Made by a program: the position numbers and the translations under genes. Below, one piece after another: positions 26,294-36,186 of a stretch of DNA of 64,000 nt. This DNA comes from Oligoflexus sp. (GTDB lineage Bacteria > Bdellovibrionota_B > Oligoflexia > Oligoflexales > Oligoflexaceae): the NCBI GenBank assembly GCA_014378195.1, contig JACMOC010000013.1:124001-188000 (forward strand), read 5' to 3'. Numbering within the stretch: the stretch's first letter is position 1; each line of letters opens with the position of its first letter. The notes below the pieces were generated by a model. That model was not told the DNA's origin. It searched no databases and worked only from the letters and a program-made list of their open reading frames with translations.

Positions 26294-27325
26294 ATGGCTG
26301 AGACGAGAGACCTCTATAAAGAATCAGGCGTAGACGTGGAAAAAGGCGATGCGCTTGTGGACTGGCTCCAAGAAAGCGGAAGCATCGGCACACGAGGCGG
26401 CGAAGTTGTGTCCGGTATCGGCGGTTTTGCAGCTTTGTTTCGCCCTGATTTTCGAGGGATGGAAGATCCATTGCTGGTGACGGGCACCGATGGTGTCGGC
26501 ACGAAAGTGCTACTTGCCATCGAAGAAAAGCAGCTGGAAGGACTTGGGTTTGATCTCGTCGCGATGTGTGTAAACGATCTTTATACGGTCGGTGGCCGGC
26601 CTTTATTTTTCCTCGATTATTATGCAACGGGGATATTGGACGCTGAGCAGTTTAAAGCGGTTTTGGCCGGCATTCGGCAGGCGCTTAAACAGTGTGATAC
26701 AGCCTTACTTGGGGGCGAGACGGCTGAGCTGCCTGGGCTCTATGAAAAAGGCCACTTTGATCTCGCGGGTTTTGTGGTTGGTGTTGTTGATGGCGTCAAA
26801 CGTTTGAAGCCAGACATGGTTGAGACCGGCGATGTGCTTATCGCTCTGGAGAGTTCCGGGTTTCATAGCAACGGGTATTCTCTCGTGCGCAAATGGCTCA
26901 AGGAGAAAAAAGCCAGCCCTGAGCGGATATTGAAGATCATGACGCCGACTCGCATTTACTGGGAACTGCCTCAGATCCTCAAAACTTTGCCGTGGGGGAG
27001 CGTCCATGCATTGGCTAACATTACAGGCGGAGGAATTTCCGGAAACCTTCCGCGTGTTCTACCGGCTGGTGTCGTGGCTGAGATCAATCCTAAAACGATA
27101 CCAACTCCAGAGTGGATGCAGGCGATATTTGATGAACATGGCGCATCGTTTGCCAGTGTAGAAGGCGTTTTCAATATGGGCGCTGGAATGATTGCGGCCG
27201 TCAAGGCCGATGCCGCGGATGCTTTCATTAAAGCCTGTGCAGAAAGCAAATTGGGTGCGGTCAAAATCGGGCGTATCGTCAAAGGCGAAACGGGCACTGA
27301 AGCGAGCGTTCGTTACAAAGGATAA
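26294..27325 (+). CDS. purM: Phosphoribosylformylglycinamidine cyclo-ligase
   Basis: A 343-residue AIR synthase of purine biosynthesis, which closes the imidazole ring with ATP. Motifs: TGTDGVGTKVLLA near 67-79, VNDLYTVGGRPLFFLDYYATG, GGETAELPG near 139-147, and SSGFHSNGYSLVRK near 190-203. Length and motif order are standard. The stop at 27325 is followed within 5 bases by pyrB, so purine and pyrimidine genes share a transcript here. Confidence 0.95.
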   Translation: MAETRDLYKESGVDVEKGDALVDWLQESGSIGTRGGEVVSGIGGFAALFRPDFRGMEDPLLVTGTDGVGTKVLLAIEEKQLEGLGFDLVAMCVNDLYTVGGRPLFFLDYYATGILDAEQFKAVLAGIRQALKQCDTALLGGETAELPGLYEKGHFDLAGFVVGVVDGVKRLKPDMVETGDVLIALESSGFHSNGYSLVRKWLKEKKASPERILKIMTPTRIYWELPQILKTLPWGSVHALANITGGGISGNLPRVLPAGVVAEINPKTIPTPEWMQAIFDEHGASFASVEGVFNMGAGMIAAVKADAADAFIKACAESKLGAVKIGRIVKGETGTEASVRYKG

Positions 27326-27329
27326 ACTC

Positions 27330-28331
27330 ATGGAACTCCAATCGAAGATCAATCCGATGCACATTCTAAACTCATCTCAGTTTGATCGACCCTTCCTCGA
27401 CTATATGTGTTTACTCACCGATACGATTCGGAGGTTTGACAAATCCAAGGAAGGTCTGCTCTACCTTCGTGGGCTCCTTGCGCATAAACGGGCCATGCTT
27501 TATTTTACGCAACCCTCAACCCGTACGTTTTTGTCCTTTCAGACGGCTGCTCAGATACTTGGTATGTCGACGAACGAGATTCGAGACTCCGCGACGAGTT
27601 CGGAGCGTAAGGGCGAGAGTATAGAGGACTCCCTGCAGACCTTCTCAAGTTATGTCGACATGATCATCATGCGAACTGCAGTCCCCGGCCTTTGTAATCG
27701 CATCGCCGCTATTCTCGATGAAAGCGAGCGGCCTGTTCCCATCATCAACGCGGGCAGCGGACCTGACGAACACCCTACGCAGGCTCTTCTCGATATCTAT
27801 ACACTCAATCGCAGTTTTATCCGCGACGGTGGGATCGACGGCAAAACCATCGTGATGGTGGGTGACTTGAAACGAGGTCGTACCATACGATCACTCAGCG
27901 GCCTTCTCACGAACTACAAAGATGTGCGCATCGTTTTTGTTTCGCCGCCCGAGTATCGCATCGGCGATGATATTCGTGCCAAGCTCGTTAAAGCCAAAGT
28001 GCGGTTTGACGAGACCGATCAGTTCCAGGACGCGCTTTCGATCGCTGATGCTATTTACATGACGCGCGTTCAAGACGAGTACGATACTGACGGGGAATCA
28101 AAAAAAGTTGATTACAGCCGTTTCCACTTAAAGTTCGAGCACTTGAAGGTGATGAAGGAAAACGCGGTTATCATGCATCCCCTTCCACGACGGGCAGAAC
28201 TTGACCCGGCTATCGATGGCGATCCCAGAGCCAAGTACTGGCGCCAGGAGCGCAACGGGATGTGGACGCGCGTTGCTTTGCTCACGAAGATTTTTGGTGT
28301 GGATTCTAAGATCGTTCTTCCGGAGCTTTAA
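27330..28331 (+). CDS. pyrB: Aspartate carbamoyltransferase
   Basis: A 333-residue carbamoyltransferase starting at ATG 27330 with AAAGGA ahead. Carbamoyl phosphate-binding STRTF is at 63-67, HPTQALLD lies about halfway, and MHPLPRRAELDPAIDGDPRAKY near the C-terminus is typical of aspartate rather than ornithine transcarbamoylases. It makes carbamoyl aspartate in pyrimidine synthesis. No pyrI or pyrC neighbour is present; the next gene is a nitrilase-superfamily protein beginning 1 base after the stop. Confidence 0.92.
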   Translation: MELQSKINPMHILNSSQFDRPFLDYMCLLTDTIRRFDKSKEGLLYLRGLLAHKRAMLYFTQPSTRTFLSFQTAAQILGMSTNEIRDSATSSERKGESIEDSLQTFSSYVDMIIMRTAVPGLCNRIAAILDESERPVPIINAGSGPDEHPTQALLDIYTLNRSFIRDGGIDGKTIVMVGDLKRGRTIRSLSGLLTNYKDVRIVFVSPPEYRIGDDIRAKLVKAKVRFDETDQFQDALSIADAIYMTRVQDEYDTDGESKKVDYSRFHLKFEHLKVMKENAVIMHPLPRRAELDPAIDGDPRAKYWRQERNGMWTRVALLTKIFGVDSKIVLPEL

Positions 28332-28332
28332 G

Positions 28333-29205
28333 ATGAACCAGGCAAAAAAAATCATGTTGGCTTCCGTCTGCATGACAAGCGGCAGCGATAAGGAAAAGAA
28401 CGTTCGGGGCGCTATCGAGTGGGTTAAAACCGCTGCAGCGAAGGGAGCCGACTGGGTTCTCCTTCCTGAAGTCTTCACTTATATCGGCCCCTATGATGCT
28501 ATCTATGCGAACGGTGAAGTCGACAACGGTCCATTGGTTCAAACGCTTTCAAAGCTTGCCCGCGACTTAAACATCGTGTTGTTTGCTGGGAGCTTTGGCG
28601 AACGTCCTGGTTCTTCAGAAAAACTGAGCGAGAGTTTGGAAGGACGGACCGGATTTAAACGGGTGTTTAATACGTCCTACGTTTTCGGTCGGGACGGAAA
28701 AACGATTGGGAAATACCGTAAGACCCATCCATTCAACCTTATGGATAACGAAGGCAAGCCGCTTTACTGCGAATCCGATGGGTTTATGAGCGGCGACACG
28801 CTCGTCACCCTTGATGTTGAAGGTTATCATGTCGGTCTCGCGATTTGTTATGACCTGCGTTTTCCTCGACTCTTTGAGCGACTCGCAAAAGATCAAGCTC
28901 TCGATGTGATCCTGCTTCCGTCTGCTTTTACGACGCAAACAGGTATGGATCACTGGGAAGTCCTCTTGCGCGCACGCGCCATCGAACAGCAGGCCTATGT
29001 TTATGCCTCCAACCAGGTCGGCGAAAGTTCGCCCGGTAAGAGCTGTTATGGGCATTCAATGATCATCGATCCGTGGGGATATGTTTTGGCGAATACCGGC
29101 GGTACGCAAGGCATTGCCATGGCTGAAATGAGCCTTGAGCGTATTGCCGCTGTTCGTGGCCGACTTCCTGCTCTCAAAAATAGGCGTCCCGAAGTATATG
29201 AATGA
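28333..29205 (+). CDS. Nitrilase-superfamily carbon-nitrogen hydrolase (Nit1/omega-amidase type)
   Basis: A 290-residue amidase with the Glu-Lys-Cys triad: Glu46 in LLPEVF, Lys130 in KYRKTHPF and Cys172 in AICYDLRFP. The motif order and length match Nit1/Nit2 proteins, several of which repair deaminated glutathione or hydrolyse omega-amides. It starts 1 base after pyrB ends and overlaps the following gene by 8 bases, so all four genes from the TrpC-like one onward are probably one operon. Confidence 0.9.
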   Translation: MNQAKKIMLASVCMTSGSDKEKNVRGAIEWVKTAAAKGADWVLLPEVFTYIGPYDAIYANGEVDNGPLVQTLSKLARDLNIVLFAGSFGERPGSSEKLSESLEGRTGFKRVFNTSYVFGRDGKTIGKYRKTHPFNLMDNEGKPLYCESDGFMSGDTLVTLDVEGYHVGLAICYDLRFPRLFERLAKDQALDVILLPSAFTTQTGMDHWEVLLRARAIEQQAYVYASNQVGESSPGKSCYGHSMIIDPWGYVLANTGGTQGIAMAEMSLERIAAVRGRLPALKNRRPEVYE

Positions 29206-30250
29206 GCTTGATGTCGAAATTCTCAACGGATTGCAAGGCGATCCCGCTGTTTACGCCTTCATGCGCAATAGCGGCGAGAGTTTGTTGTTTGACCTCGGAA
29301 ATATCGAGCAGCTTGCCCAAAAAGACCTCATGAAAGTCCGCTGTGTGTTTGTGTCCCATACGCATATGGATCATTTCATGGGCTTCGACCGGTGGCTTCG
29401 GGTCAATATTCCCCACAAGCGTCTGCTTAAAATCTGGGGGCCCGCGCCTTTTTTTGAAAGGGTTCAAGCCAAACTCAAAGCTTACGCGTGGAACCTCATA
29501 GAGCCCGATCAGCTTCGTTTTGAAGTGCACGAAATCCGTGAGGATGGAACTGTGCCGGTCGTCACCTTAACCAACACCAACGACTTTGCGATCAACGTCG
29601 AAGAGACCGACGACACCCCCCATGAATTGATGACCTTGCAGGATGGATCAGTCATGGCATGCGTGAGTCTCGACCACAACGGGATCAAGTCGCTTGCGTA
29701 TAAAATACAAAATCCAGACAAGCTCCGCTTCTTGCACGAAAACCTGGCCGGCTTGGGTTTGGTAAGCGGCGCCTGGATTAGCCAGCTGCAATATCGCGTC
29801 AGAAATAATTTGTTTCTGGAGCCCTTTGCCATCGGTGATCAAATTTTTAATTTGCGGGACCTAGCAGACAAACTGCTGCAAGGCGAAAAGGGCGAATCGC
29901 TCGTTTATCTGACAGACCTTAGTTTTAACCGCAAAAATATCGCGGCGCTCCGATCAGGTTTTGGTGTTGCCCATCGCATTATTTGCGAGAGCAGTTTTTT
30001 AGATCGGGATCGCAACCGGGCTGTCGCCAAGGCCCATCTGACGACAAGGCAGGCGGCTTTGATCGCAATGGCACTCAAAACAAAGCATTTCAATATTTTT
30101 CATGTTTCGACGATTTATGGTACGGGAGCTGAGGAGTCTTTGGCCGAAGCCCAGAAGTTCTTTGCAGAATTTTCCGGGCTTGACGGCCATGACCAGGATG
30201 CGGTTCTTGAGGCAGAATTCAGAGAAGTCGAAATACTCCGCACATTTTAA
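29198..30250 (+). CDS. RNase Z-like metallo-beta-lactamase-fold hydrolase
   Basis: A 350-residue protein started at ATG 29198, within the end of the nitrilase gene. The zinc motif HTHMDH is at 54-59; ESSFLDRDRN and KAHLTTRQAALIA, typical of the RNase Z/ElaC branch, lie in the C-terminal half, followed by FHVSTIYG. It may mature tRNA 3' ends or be a related phosphodiesterase. Its stop abuts the convergent coiled-coil gene with no intergenic space, so any terminator must lie inside a coding region. Confidence 0.75.
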   Translation: MNELDVEILNGLQGDPAVYAFMRNSGESLLFDLGNIEQLAQKDLMKVRCVFVSHTHMDHFMGFDRWLRVNIPHKRLLKIWGPAPFFERVQAKLKAYAWNLIEPDQLRFEVHEIREDGTVPVVTLTNTNDFAINVEETDDTPHELMTLQDGSVMACVSLDHNGIKSLAYKIQNPDKLRFLHENLAGLGLVSGAWISQLQYRVRNNLFLEPFAIGDQIFNLRDLADKLLQGEKGESLVYLTDLSFNRKNIAALRSGFGVAHRIICESSFLDRDRNRAVAKAHLTTRQAALIAMALKTKHFNIFHVSTIYGTGAEESLAEAQKFFAEFSGLDGHDQDAVLEAEFREVEILRTF

Positions 30251-30556
30251 TCAGTGCATTCCGGTCTTGTCTTTGCGGGACAATATAGCTGGCGTTACCG
30301 TTTGAGTCGTCTGGTCATCCTTGATTTCTGTCGGTGTGCGTTCCTGGATACCACGTTCTTCGAGGTATTCACGAAGGCGGCGCAAGGCAAGGCGAAAGCC
30401 CTGTTGACGAGCTAACATCGTATCGACTTCATTTTTTAACTTGCCCATTTCCATCGTCATGTCTTCAACATGTTTTTCGAGACGTGCGACGCGAGAGTCT
30501 TGGTCGATCGTTTGAACTTCTACTTCGGACTGTTTTGCAAAGAGCTTCAGAGCCAT
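30251..30556 (-). CDS. Small coiled-coil protein
   Basis: A 101-residue acidic/basic helical protein. Residues about 20-70 show heptad-like spacing (VARLEKHVEDMTMEMGKL, then EVDTMLARQQ), indicating a coiled coil. It has no signal peptide or Cys. It lies 58 bases downstream of the sigma54 activator gene on the same strand and may be on its transcript. No family was recognised. Confidence 0.6.
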   Translation of the reverse strand: MALKLFAKQSEVEVQTIDQDSRVARLEKHVEDMTMEMGKLKNEVDTMLARQQGFRLALRRLREYLEERGIQERTPTEIKDDQTTQTVTPAILSRKDKTGMH

Positions 30557-30614
30557 GGTGTTTTCATCCTTGAAAAGTGTTGCAATTGGTCAATACCGGC
30601 TTGTCACGTGTGCG

Positions 30615-32174
30615 TTAGCTGATTTTGCGTTTTTCGAGTCCATATTTCTGAACTTTGGTAATCAATCCCGCACGGCTGATGCCGAGTTCCTTGGCGAGGC
30701 GGGACTTGTTCCAACCATTGCGCTCCAGACCTTCGAGGATCATGACCTTTTCCATGTCTTCCAAAGAATCTTTCAGGTTGCCGCTGATGCGTAAGCCTGG
30801 AAATTTCTTTTTGGTGCTTTCTTTGATACGGGCCGAGAGTAGATCCTCTGGGAGCTCTGCTTCTTCACCGGCAAGTACACAGAGACGCTCGACCTCATTC
30901 TCAAGCTCACGGACGTTACCGGGCCATTCGTGATCCAACATGCGTTCAAGGCAGTCTTTGGATACGTGTTTGCGCGGTGCTCCGCTGGTTTTGGAATAAC
31001 GGGCGAGAAAGTGTTCAAGGAGAATAGGGATATCGTCTTTGCGTTCACGAAGGGCCGGGACAGCCACATTGATGACGTTCAGGCGATAGTAAAGGTCTTC
31101 GCGGAATTCGCCGGTGTCGACCATTTCCAGGAGGTTTTTGTTCGTAGCTGCGAGTGTTCTCACTTGGCAGCGGCGTACTTCGGTACTCCCGACAGGCGTG
31201 AACGTACCTTCCTGTAGAACACGGAGGAGTTTCACTTGCATCTGAGGTGTTGTGTCGCCGATCTCATCGAGGAACAGGGTTCCGCCATCAGCCGCTTCGA
31301 ACATCCCTTTTTTGTCTTTGATAGCGCCAGTGAAGGCACCTTTCACGTGACCGAAAAGTTCGGATTCGAGGAGGTTATCGTTGAAAGCACCGCAGTTGAC
31401 AACCAGAAAGCGTTTGTTTTTACGCTTCGAATTGTAGTGTAGTGCTTTGGCGATCAATTCTTTACCGGTTCCGTTTTCGCCTTGGATCAAGACGGTGGTT
31501 TCTGAATCGCATATTTTTTCGAGGAGGCGATAGAGATCCTGCATTGCCATAGACTTGCCGATCATACGATCGAAGCCGTAACGTTGACCAAGCTCTTTGG
31601 AGAGTTCGCTGACCTTGCCCTTCTCGTCGTCGAGATTTTTGTGCATGATTAGAATCTCGTCGACTACCAATGTGATCAATTCCGTAAGATAGTGGAGTTC
31701 GCTTGACGAAAGAACGGGCAGGGCATCGATAGCTGAGGTCAGGTCTTTGCGGCTCGGGAAATCCCGTTCGAGGTATTCTTTGATAAGAGTCTTTTGAGCA
31801 GCCGCTGTGTCTTCGCAGATGAATCCATCACCAAACACTGTGCCGAAAAACTCGCCATTAACGTGAATAGGCAGCGAAATCACTGCGAATCCCGTGACGT
31901 CTTGCGTGATGCGGGTCTTTTTCGCGCTCATTGATTCGACCGTCGTTTGACGGGCTGTGTTCACACGTATCCCAAAGCCTTTTTTGTCGGCGACTATGGC
32001 CTGACAGATAGGGTTCAAGGGATTAAAGAATTTTCCTTCGGGAACGCCGCGGAGAAAACCGCGCTTGTCTGTGAAGTTGATCTGCACGCCCCACCACTTG
32101 CCCACAATCTCTTTGAGTTTGCGGATGACGTGCATCTTGTCGAAGTCTTCCCACCGTACAGTTTCCTGAGACAT
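30615..32174 (-). CDS. Sigma54-dependent transcriptional activator with PocR-like sensor domain
   Basis: A 519-residue activator from ATG 32174. Residues about 20-140 resemble a PocR-type ligand-sensing domain ([18 protein letters not shown] at 101-118). The AAA+ domain has Walker A GENGTGKE at 232-239 and the sigma54 loop GAFTGA at 279-284, so contact with sigma54 RNA polymerase is expected. LFLDEIGD is Walker B. The C-terminus has a Fis-type helix-turn-helix with [19 protein letters not shown]. No receiver domain is present, so the signal is probably a ligand, not phosphorylation. Target genes are unknown. Confidence 0.9.
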   Translation of the reverse strand: MSQETVRWEDFDKMHVIRKLKEIVGKWWGVQINFTDKRGFLRGVPEGKFFNPLNPICQAIVADKKGFGIRVNTARQTTVESMSAKKTRITQDVTGFAVISLPIHVNGEFFGTVFGDGFICEDTAAAQKTLIKEYLERDFPSRKDLTSAIDALPVLSSSELHYLTELITLVVDEILIMHKNLDDEKGKVSELSKELGQRYGFDRMIGKSMAMQDLYRLLEKICDSETTVLIQGENGTGKELIAKALHYNSKRKNKRFLVVNCGAFNDNLLESELFGHVKGAFTGAIKDKKGMFEAADGGTLFLDEIGDTTPQMQVKLLRVLQEGTFTPVGSTEVRRCQVRTLAATNKNLLEMVDTGEFREDLYYRLNVINVAVPALRERKDDIPILLEHFLARYSKTSGAPRKHVSKDCLERMLDHEWPGNVRELENEVERLCVLAGEEAELPEDLLSARIKESTKKKFPGLRISGNLKDSLEDMEKVMILEGLERNGWNKSRLAKELGISRAGLITKVQKYGLEKRKIS

Positions 32175-32326
32175 AAGAGGCTCTCCCCTAGGCGAGTGTC
32201 TAAATACCTCGCATATGGGATCCTTATCGGTGGGAGCGGCCAAAAACTTTACACTTAATCTGTGAGCGGTTTCGGGATGATAGAAAAGAGTGATGCCAGT
32301 AGCGACAGTTACTGGCAGAATTCTGG

Positions 32327-32980
32327 TCAGCCGTGGTGTCTAACAGTGAAGTTGCCTTTGCGGGAGAAAACAAAAACGCCGGAATCGATCTTGGTCTTTT
32401 TTGGGTTCTTAAACGAAAACCGCGTATTGTTCCCATCATTATAGAAGATTTGCACGTCTTCGACGTATTTTTGGGAATCCTCGACCTGCACGTTTATCGA
32501 ATCGATATCAGTGCCTTCCTTGGATTTGGGTTCGAGGGTCACGGTGATTTTTTGGTTCGCGGATTTGCTTTCTTTCACTTTATAGCGAGAAAACAAGGCT
32601 TTAGGGTCGAGTACAAGGGTCACGACCTCTTTCAGCTCGCGCGCTAAACCCGCATTAGTATTGTAATGATTGACCAGATTTTCTTTTTCACGGAAATGGG
32701 TCAAGCGCTCGCCGTTGAAGTAATACTCCTCGAGACCACCTTTATCGCTCGTGAAGTTCCAGCGGAACATGCCCGGCTTTGAAAAAAGCGCATCGCCCTG
32801 GCGAACCATAGTTTTGCCGCGCAACTTTTTGAAAGTTGATTGGGTAAAGTCGACACTGAGGTTGTCGATCGAAGAAAAGATCTGATCATATTTGGCTTCG
32901 GCCTGACCTTCGGCTTTTGCTGTTGCGCCAGGCATGGTGAACATCAAGCCCATAACTACGAGTAAAGATCGTCGATTCAA
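32327..32980 (-). CDS. lolA: LolA-like outer-membrane lipoprotein carrier
   Basis: A 217-residue periplasmic chaperone candidate. It starts with a signal peptide (MNRRSLLVVMGLMFTMPGA, cleavage likely near AKAEG). NLSVDFTQSTFK near 37-48, the KPGMFRWNFT segment and alternating beta-strand pattern match LolA, which carries lipoproteins across the periplasm. Its ATG overlaps the stop of the upstream pncC-like gene. The rest of the Lol system is not in the window. Confidence 0.85.
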   Translation of the reverse strand: MNRRSLLVVMGLMFTMPGATAKAEGQAEAKYDQIFSSIDNLSVDFTQSTFKKLRGKTMVRQGDALFSKPGMFRWNFTSDKGGLEEYYFNGERLTHFREKENLVNHYNTNAGLARELKEVVTLVLDPKALFSRYKVKESKSANQKITVTLEPKSKEGTDIDSINVQVEDSQKYVEDVQIFYNDGNNTRFSFKNPKKTKIDSGVFVFSRKGNFTVRHHG

Positions 32981-33492
32981 GAGACCTCCTTAGAATTCAT
33001 AAGAATCCGTGATAAAAGCCCTGCTAGTGCAATAAGGCATGTTTGAGCCCGGATCGAATCGCGATCGCCTTTGAGTTGAAGGCGCTCAACATCGGTGCCG
33101 TTGGCCGTTGTCCAGGCGCAGTAGATAGTGCCCACAGGCTTGGATTGAGTTCCCCCACCGGGTCCGGCTATGCCCGTAACCGACACCGTATAGTCAGCGC
33201 CCGAAAAATCACAGGCTCCTTCGGCCATCGCTTTTGCAACCTCATCCGAGACCGCTCCCATTTTTTTGATGAGTTCGGCGGGTACCCCAAGCAGCTTGGT
33301 TTTTACTTCGTTAGAATACGAACAGACGCCTCCAAGAAAGTATGCGGAGCTTCCGCTTTTCGAGGTGAGGACCGAACTGATGAGTCCGCCGGTACAGCTC
33401 TCGGCCGTTGCCAACGTGACTTTGCGCGCAAGGCACTCATCGTGTAGATTGCCGAGGATGGAATTTAATTCTTCTTCATCAAAAGCAAACAC
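32977..33492 (-). CDS. pncC: CinA C-terminal-type nicotinamide-nucleotide amidase
   Basis: A 171-residue protein matching the CinA C-terminal/PncC amidase. The nucleophile region is ATAESCTGGLISS near 28-40, followed by YFLGGVCSYSNEVKTKLLGV, and the VTGIAGPGGGTQSKPVGTI stretch. It deamidates NMN to NaMN in pyridine nucleotide recycling. It lacks the N-terminal MoCF-like domain of full CinA. It overlaps lolA by 4 bases and is divergent from fadD. Confidence 0.92.
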   Translation of the reverse strand: MFAFDEEELNSILGNLHDECLARKVTLATAESCTGGLISSVLTSKSGSSAYFLGGVCSYSNEVKTKLLGVPAELIKKMGAVSDEVAKAMAEGACDFSGADYTVSVTGIAGPGGGTQSKPVGTIYCAWTTANGTDVERLQLKGDRDSIRAQTCLIALAGLLSRILMNSKEVS

Positions 33493-33627
33493 CCGTCGCC
33501 TCTCTTTTAGCTAGCTCAAGGGTACAGACCAGAGTATATTCGCACTTTCTTCACGAAAAGACCCTAAAAAAGTGAAGCTTTCCTATCAACGCAAGTATGC
33601 GAAAAAGTGGCTTGGAGGTCTGTGATC

Positions 33628-35286
33628 ATGAGTCACGCTTGGTTGAAGCAGTATCCTGATGTTGTCGGTCCTACCATCGATATACCCGAAAATATGTGTA
33701 TCGCCTCTTTGCTGGAAACTACCTGCAAGACCTTTGCGAGCAGAAATGCGTTGACGTGCATGGGCACAAGCATCACGTTCCGCCAGTACGAACGTCTGTC
33801 GAACGATTTTGCGGCTTATTTGCAGAACGAAGCGCAGCTCGGCAAAGGGGATCGCATCGCGATCATGCTGCCGAACATCATACAATTTCCGATCGCCCTG
33901 TTTGCGACGAACAAAATCGGTGCGATTTGTGTCAACACAAATCCTCTTTATACGCCTCGAGAAATGAAGCATCAATTCGTTGATTCAGGCGCCAAAGTCA
34001 TCATTATTCTCGATATGTTCGTCGATAAGCTCCAGGAGATTCTCAAAGATACCGCTATAGAGACGGTGATCGTGACGAGCATCGGTGACCAGATGCCAAG
34101 CTGGAAAGGTCTCATCATTGATACCGTTCTCAAGCTTAAAGGTCAGGTGCCAAAACATACGCTGAACGTTACCTCCTTCAAATCGGCGCTTAAATCCGGA
34201 CATGGTAAGAGTTTCACAAAACCTCGCATGACTCTCGATGATGTCGCTGTGCTTCAGTATACGGGCGGTACAACCGGGCCTTCTAAAGGCGCAATGTTGA
34301 CTCATAGAAACGTCATCGCCAACGTGAAGCAGATTCAGGCGTGGGCCAGCCCTTACGTCAAAGCAGGTGAGGAAGTTATCCTTACAGCTTTGCCGCTTTA
34401 TCACATCTTTGCTTTGACCGTTAATTTCCTCTCGTTTTTTACACTCGGTGGCGAGATGATCCTCGTGCCGAAACCCGTGCCGATCATCAATACGGTGAAG
34501 ATCTTCCGCAAGTACCGCATCACGGTCATGACCGGAATCAACACGCTTTATAATGCCCTGAATAATAGCGAAGAGTTCAAAGCAACCCCCGCGAGACACC
34601 TCAAGTTCGCTCTGGCCGGTGGCATGGCCCTGCAGAGTTCGGTCGCCGAAGCTTTCGCCAAACTTACCGGGACACAGGTCATCGAAGGGTATGGCCTGAC
34701 GGAATCTTCGCCGGTGACCCACTGCAATCCTCTGCATATACCTATTCCTCACGGATCGATTGGGGTCCCTGTGCCTTCGACAGTTGCGGAAATTCGGGAT
34801 GAGCAGGGCAAAGTCCTGCCTGTCGGCGAAGTCGGCGAGCTCGCGATTAAAGGGCCTCAGGTGATGGCTGGCTACTGGAAAAAAGATGACGAAACGAAAA
34901 ACGTCATTCGTGATGACTGGCTCTTTACGGGCGACATGGCCCGAATGGACGAAAAGGGCTTTTTCTATATAGTTGACCGCAAAAAAGATATGGTTTTGGT
35001 TTCAGGTTTTAACGTATATCCCAACGAAGTGGAGGATGTGATTCAATCGCATCCCAAAGTCCTCGAGGTCGCCGTTGTCGGCATTCCGGATGAACACAGT
35101 GGAGAAGCGGTCAAAGCCTTTGTCGTTAAGAAGGATCCAAGCCTCACGGAGGAGGAGCTAAAAGCCTACTGCTCCAAACAACTGACCGGCTATAAAAGAC
35201 CGAAGCATTATGCTTTCATCAAAGACTTGCCGAAGTCAAATGTTGGCAAAATCCTGCGGCGCGAGCTCCGTGATTTGAAATCCTGA
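33628..35286 (+). CDS. fadD: Long-chain fatty acid-CoA ligase
   Basis: A 552-residue adenylate-forming enzyme, started at ATG 33628 after TGGAGG rather than at 33607. The AMP-binding P-loop YTGGTTGPSKGAM lies near 212-224, GYGLTES near 352-358, the hinge motif DRKKDMV near 451-457 and the C-terminal catalytic lysine in KSNVGKILRRELR. It activates fatty acids with ATP and CoA. It is monocistronic by appearance, with a strong terminator just after it. Confidence 0.92.
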   Translation: MSHAWLKQYPDVVGPTIDIPENMCIASLLETTCKTFASRNALTCMGTSITFRQYERLSNDFAAYLQNEAQLGKGDRIAIMLPNIIQFPIALFATNKIGAICVNTNPLYTPREMKHQFVDSGAKVIIILDMFVDKLQEILKDTAIETVIVTSIGDQMPSWKGLIIDTVLKLKGQVPKHTLNVTSFKSALKSGHGKSFTKPRMTLDDVAVLQYTGGTTGPSKGAMLTHRNVIANVKQIQAWASPYVKAGEEVILTALPLYHIFALTVNFLSFFTLGGEMILVPKPVPIINTVKIFRKYRITVMTGINTLYNALNNSEEFKATPARHLKFALAGGMALQSSVAEAFAKLTGTQVIEGYGLTESSPVTHCNPLHIPIPHGSIGVPVPSTVAEIRDEQGKVLPVGEVGELAIKGPQVMAGYWKKDDETKNVIRDDWLFTGDMARMDEKGFFYIVDRKKDMVLVSGFNVYPNEVEDVIQSHPKVLEVAVVGIPDEHSGEAVKAFVVKKDPSLTEEELKAYCSKQLTGYKRPKHYAFIKDLPKSNVGKILRRELRDLKS

Positions 35287-35309
35287 ACAGCTTAGAATAT
35301 TTGAAAAAC

Positions 35310-35342
35310 AAAAAAGAGAGGCTTTTTAGGCCTCTCTTTTTA
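35310..35342. terminator. Strong bidirectional terminator
   Basis: AAAAGAGAGGC at 35312-35322 pairs with GCCTCTCTTTT at 35330-35340 around a short T-rich loop, giving an 11-bp stem with A-run before and T-run after. It sits between convergent fadD and the GspC-like gene and should work in both directions. Confidence 0.88.
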
Positions 35343-35362
35343 TATTCGGTCGTATTCAATTT

Positions 35363-36049
35363 TTAATGAATATCGATCTTAAGATTCATGGGTGTTGAGC
35401 CCCGAAGATAACTAAACGAAGCCGATGAAGCGGCCTTGAGCGAGCCCAAAGCTCTGATGGCGAGGCCTGCGTCATTAATCGGCTGATCGTTGATGTGGGT
35501 GATGATGTCGCCGTTTTGAAAACCCGCAACATCAAAGATGCTGCCCGGGTCTATCTCCAAGATGCGAAAGCCGATCAGCTTGCCGTTTTCTACATAGGGG
35601 ATCGTCGCAGCCTGCATCAGGATCTTATTGAGCCCTTCCCCGCTTGCCAGACTGTCTTTCAAAGCCCGTGAGACTTTAAGAGTATCGCCTGTTTTCTCAA
35701 TGCCTTCGGCTTTGGACAGGTTAGAGGCCACACTGCGTGCCGCCGCACCGTTGTCTTTGACTTCTTTGGGGCTATCTTCGCCTACCGAAAGTTCGTAGAG
35801 CTTCCGTTCAAACGAGAAGGTTACGGTTTTACGGAGGATGCTTTTAATTTTTGTGCCTTTGACAACTTCGTCGCCCTCTTTATATGCGCTGACTTTGCCA
35901 TCTTTTTTGTTTTTCATTAGGGCAACGCCCTTTTTATCCTTGCTGCTGGTAATCACGCCCAGGACTGTGAAGTCGGCGGGATTCGCAAAGGCCACGTTCG
36001 CGCCTATGAGTAGTTCCAAGAGAATTAGAATACGAAGTAAGTATCTCAA
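35363..36049 (-). CDS. GspC-like PDZ-domain protein
   Basis: A 228-residue protein when begun at TTG 36049, which follows GAAAGGG; the longer frame to 36178 has a non-typical N-terminus. Residues 2-20 are a hydrophobic signal/anchor ending in VAFANP. A GspC HR-like strand region follows (FTVLGVITSSKDKKGVALM), then a charged linker, then a C-terminal PDZ domain with GFRILEIDPGSIFDVAGFQNGD-type features (about 158-226). GspC couples inner and outer parts of type II secretion. No other gsp genes lie in the window, so it is either unlinked or an independent PDZ protein. Confidence 0.65.
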   Translation of the reverse strand: MRYLLRILILLELLIGANVAFANPADFTVLGVITSSKDKKGVALMKNKKDGKVSAYKEGDEVVKGTKIKSILRKTVTFSFERKLYELSVGEDSPKEVKDNGAAARSVASNLSKAEGIEKTGDTLKVSRALKDSLASGEGLNKILMQAATIPYVENGKLIGFRILEIDPGSIFDVAGFQNGDIITHINDQPINDAGLAIRALGSLKAASSASFSYLRGSTPMNLKIDIH

Positions 36050-36186
36050 CTTGATATTCCCTTTCGATCCGAGGCGAGTGAGTTCGAGTATACCATTGTC
36101 GCCACGTAAAGATCTATAAGTCCACGAATGAGGGGGAGAGGCCCCAATAAAGGATCCCCCCCTCTCCGCCCCCCCCACTTCAGCGA

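Noticed and set aside
36121-36186. GC-rich hairpin after flagellin as a terminator
   Set aside because: Only a 7-bp stem with a long loop forms and there is no T-run after it on the minus strand.
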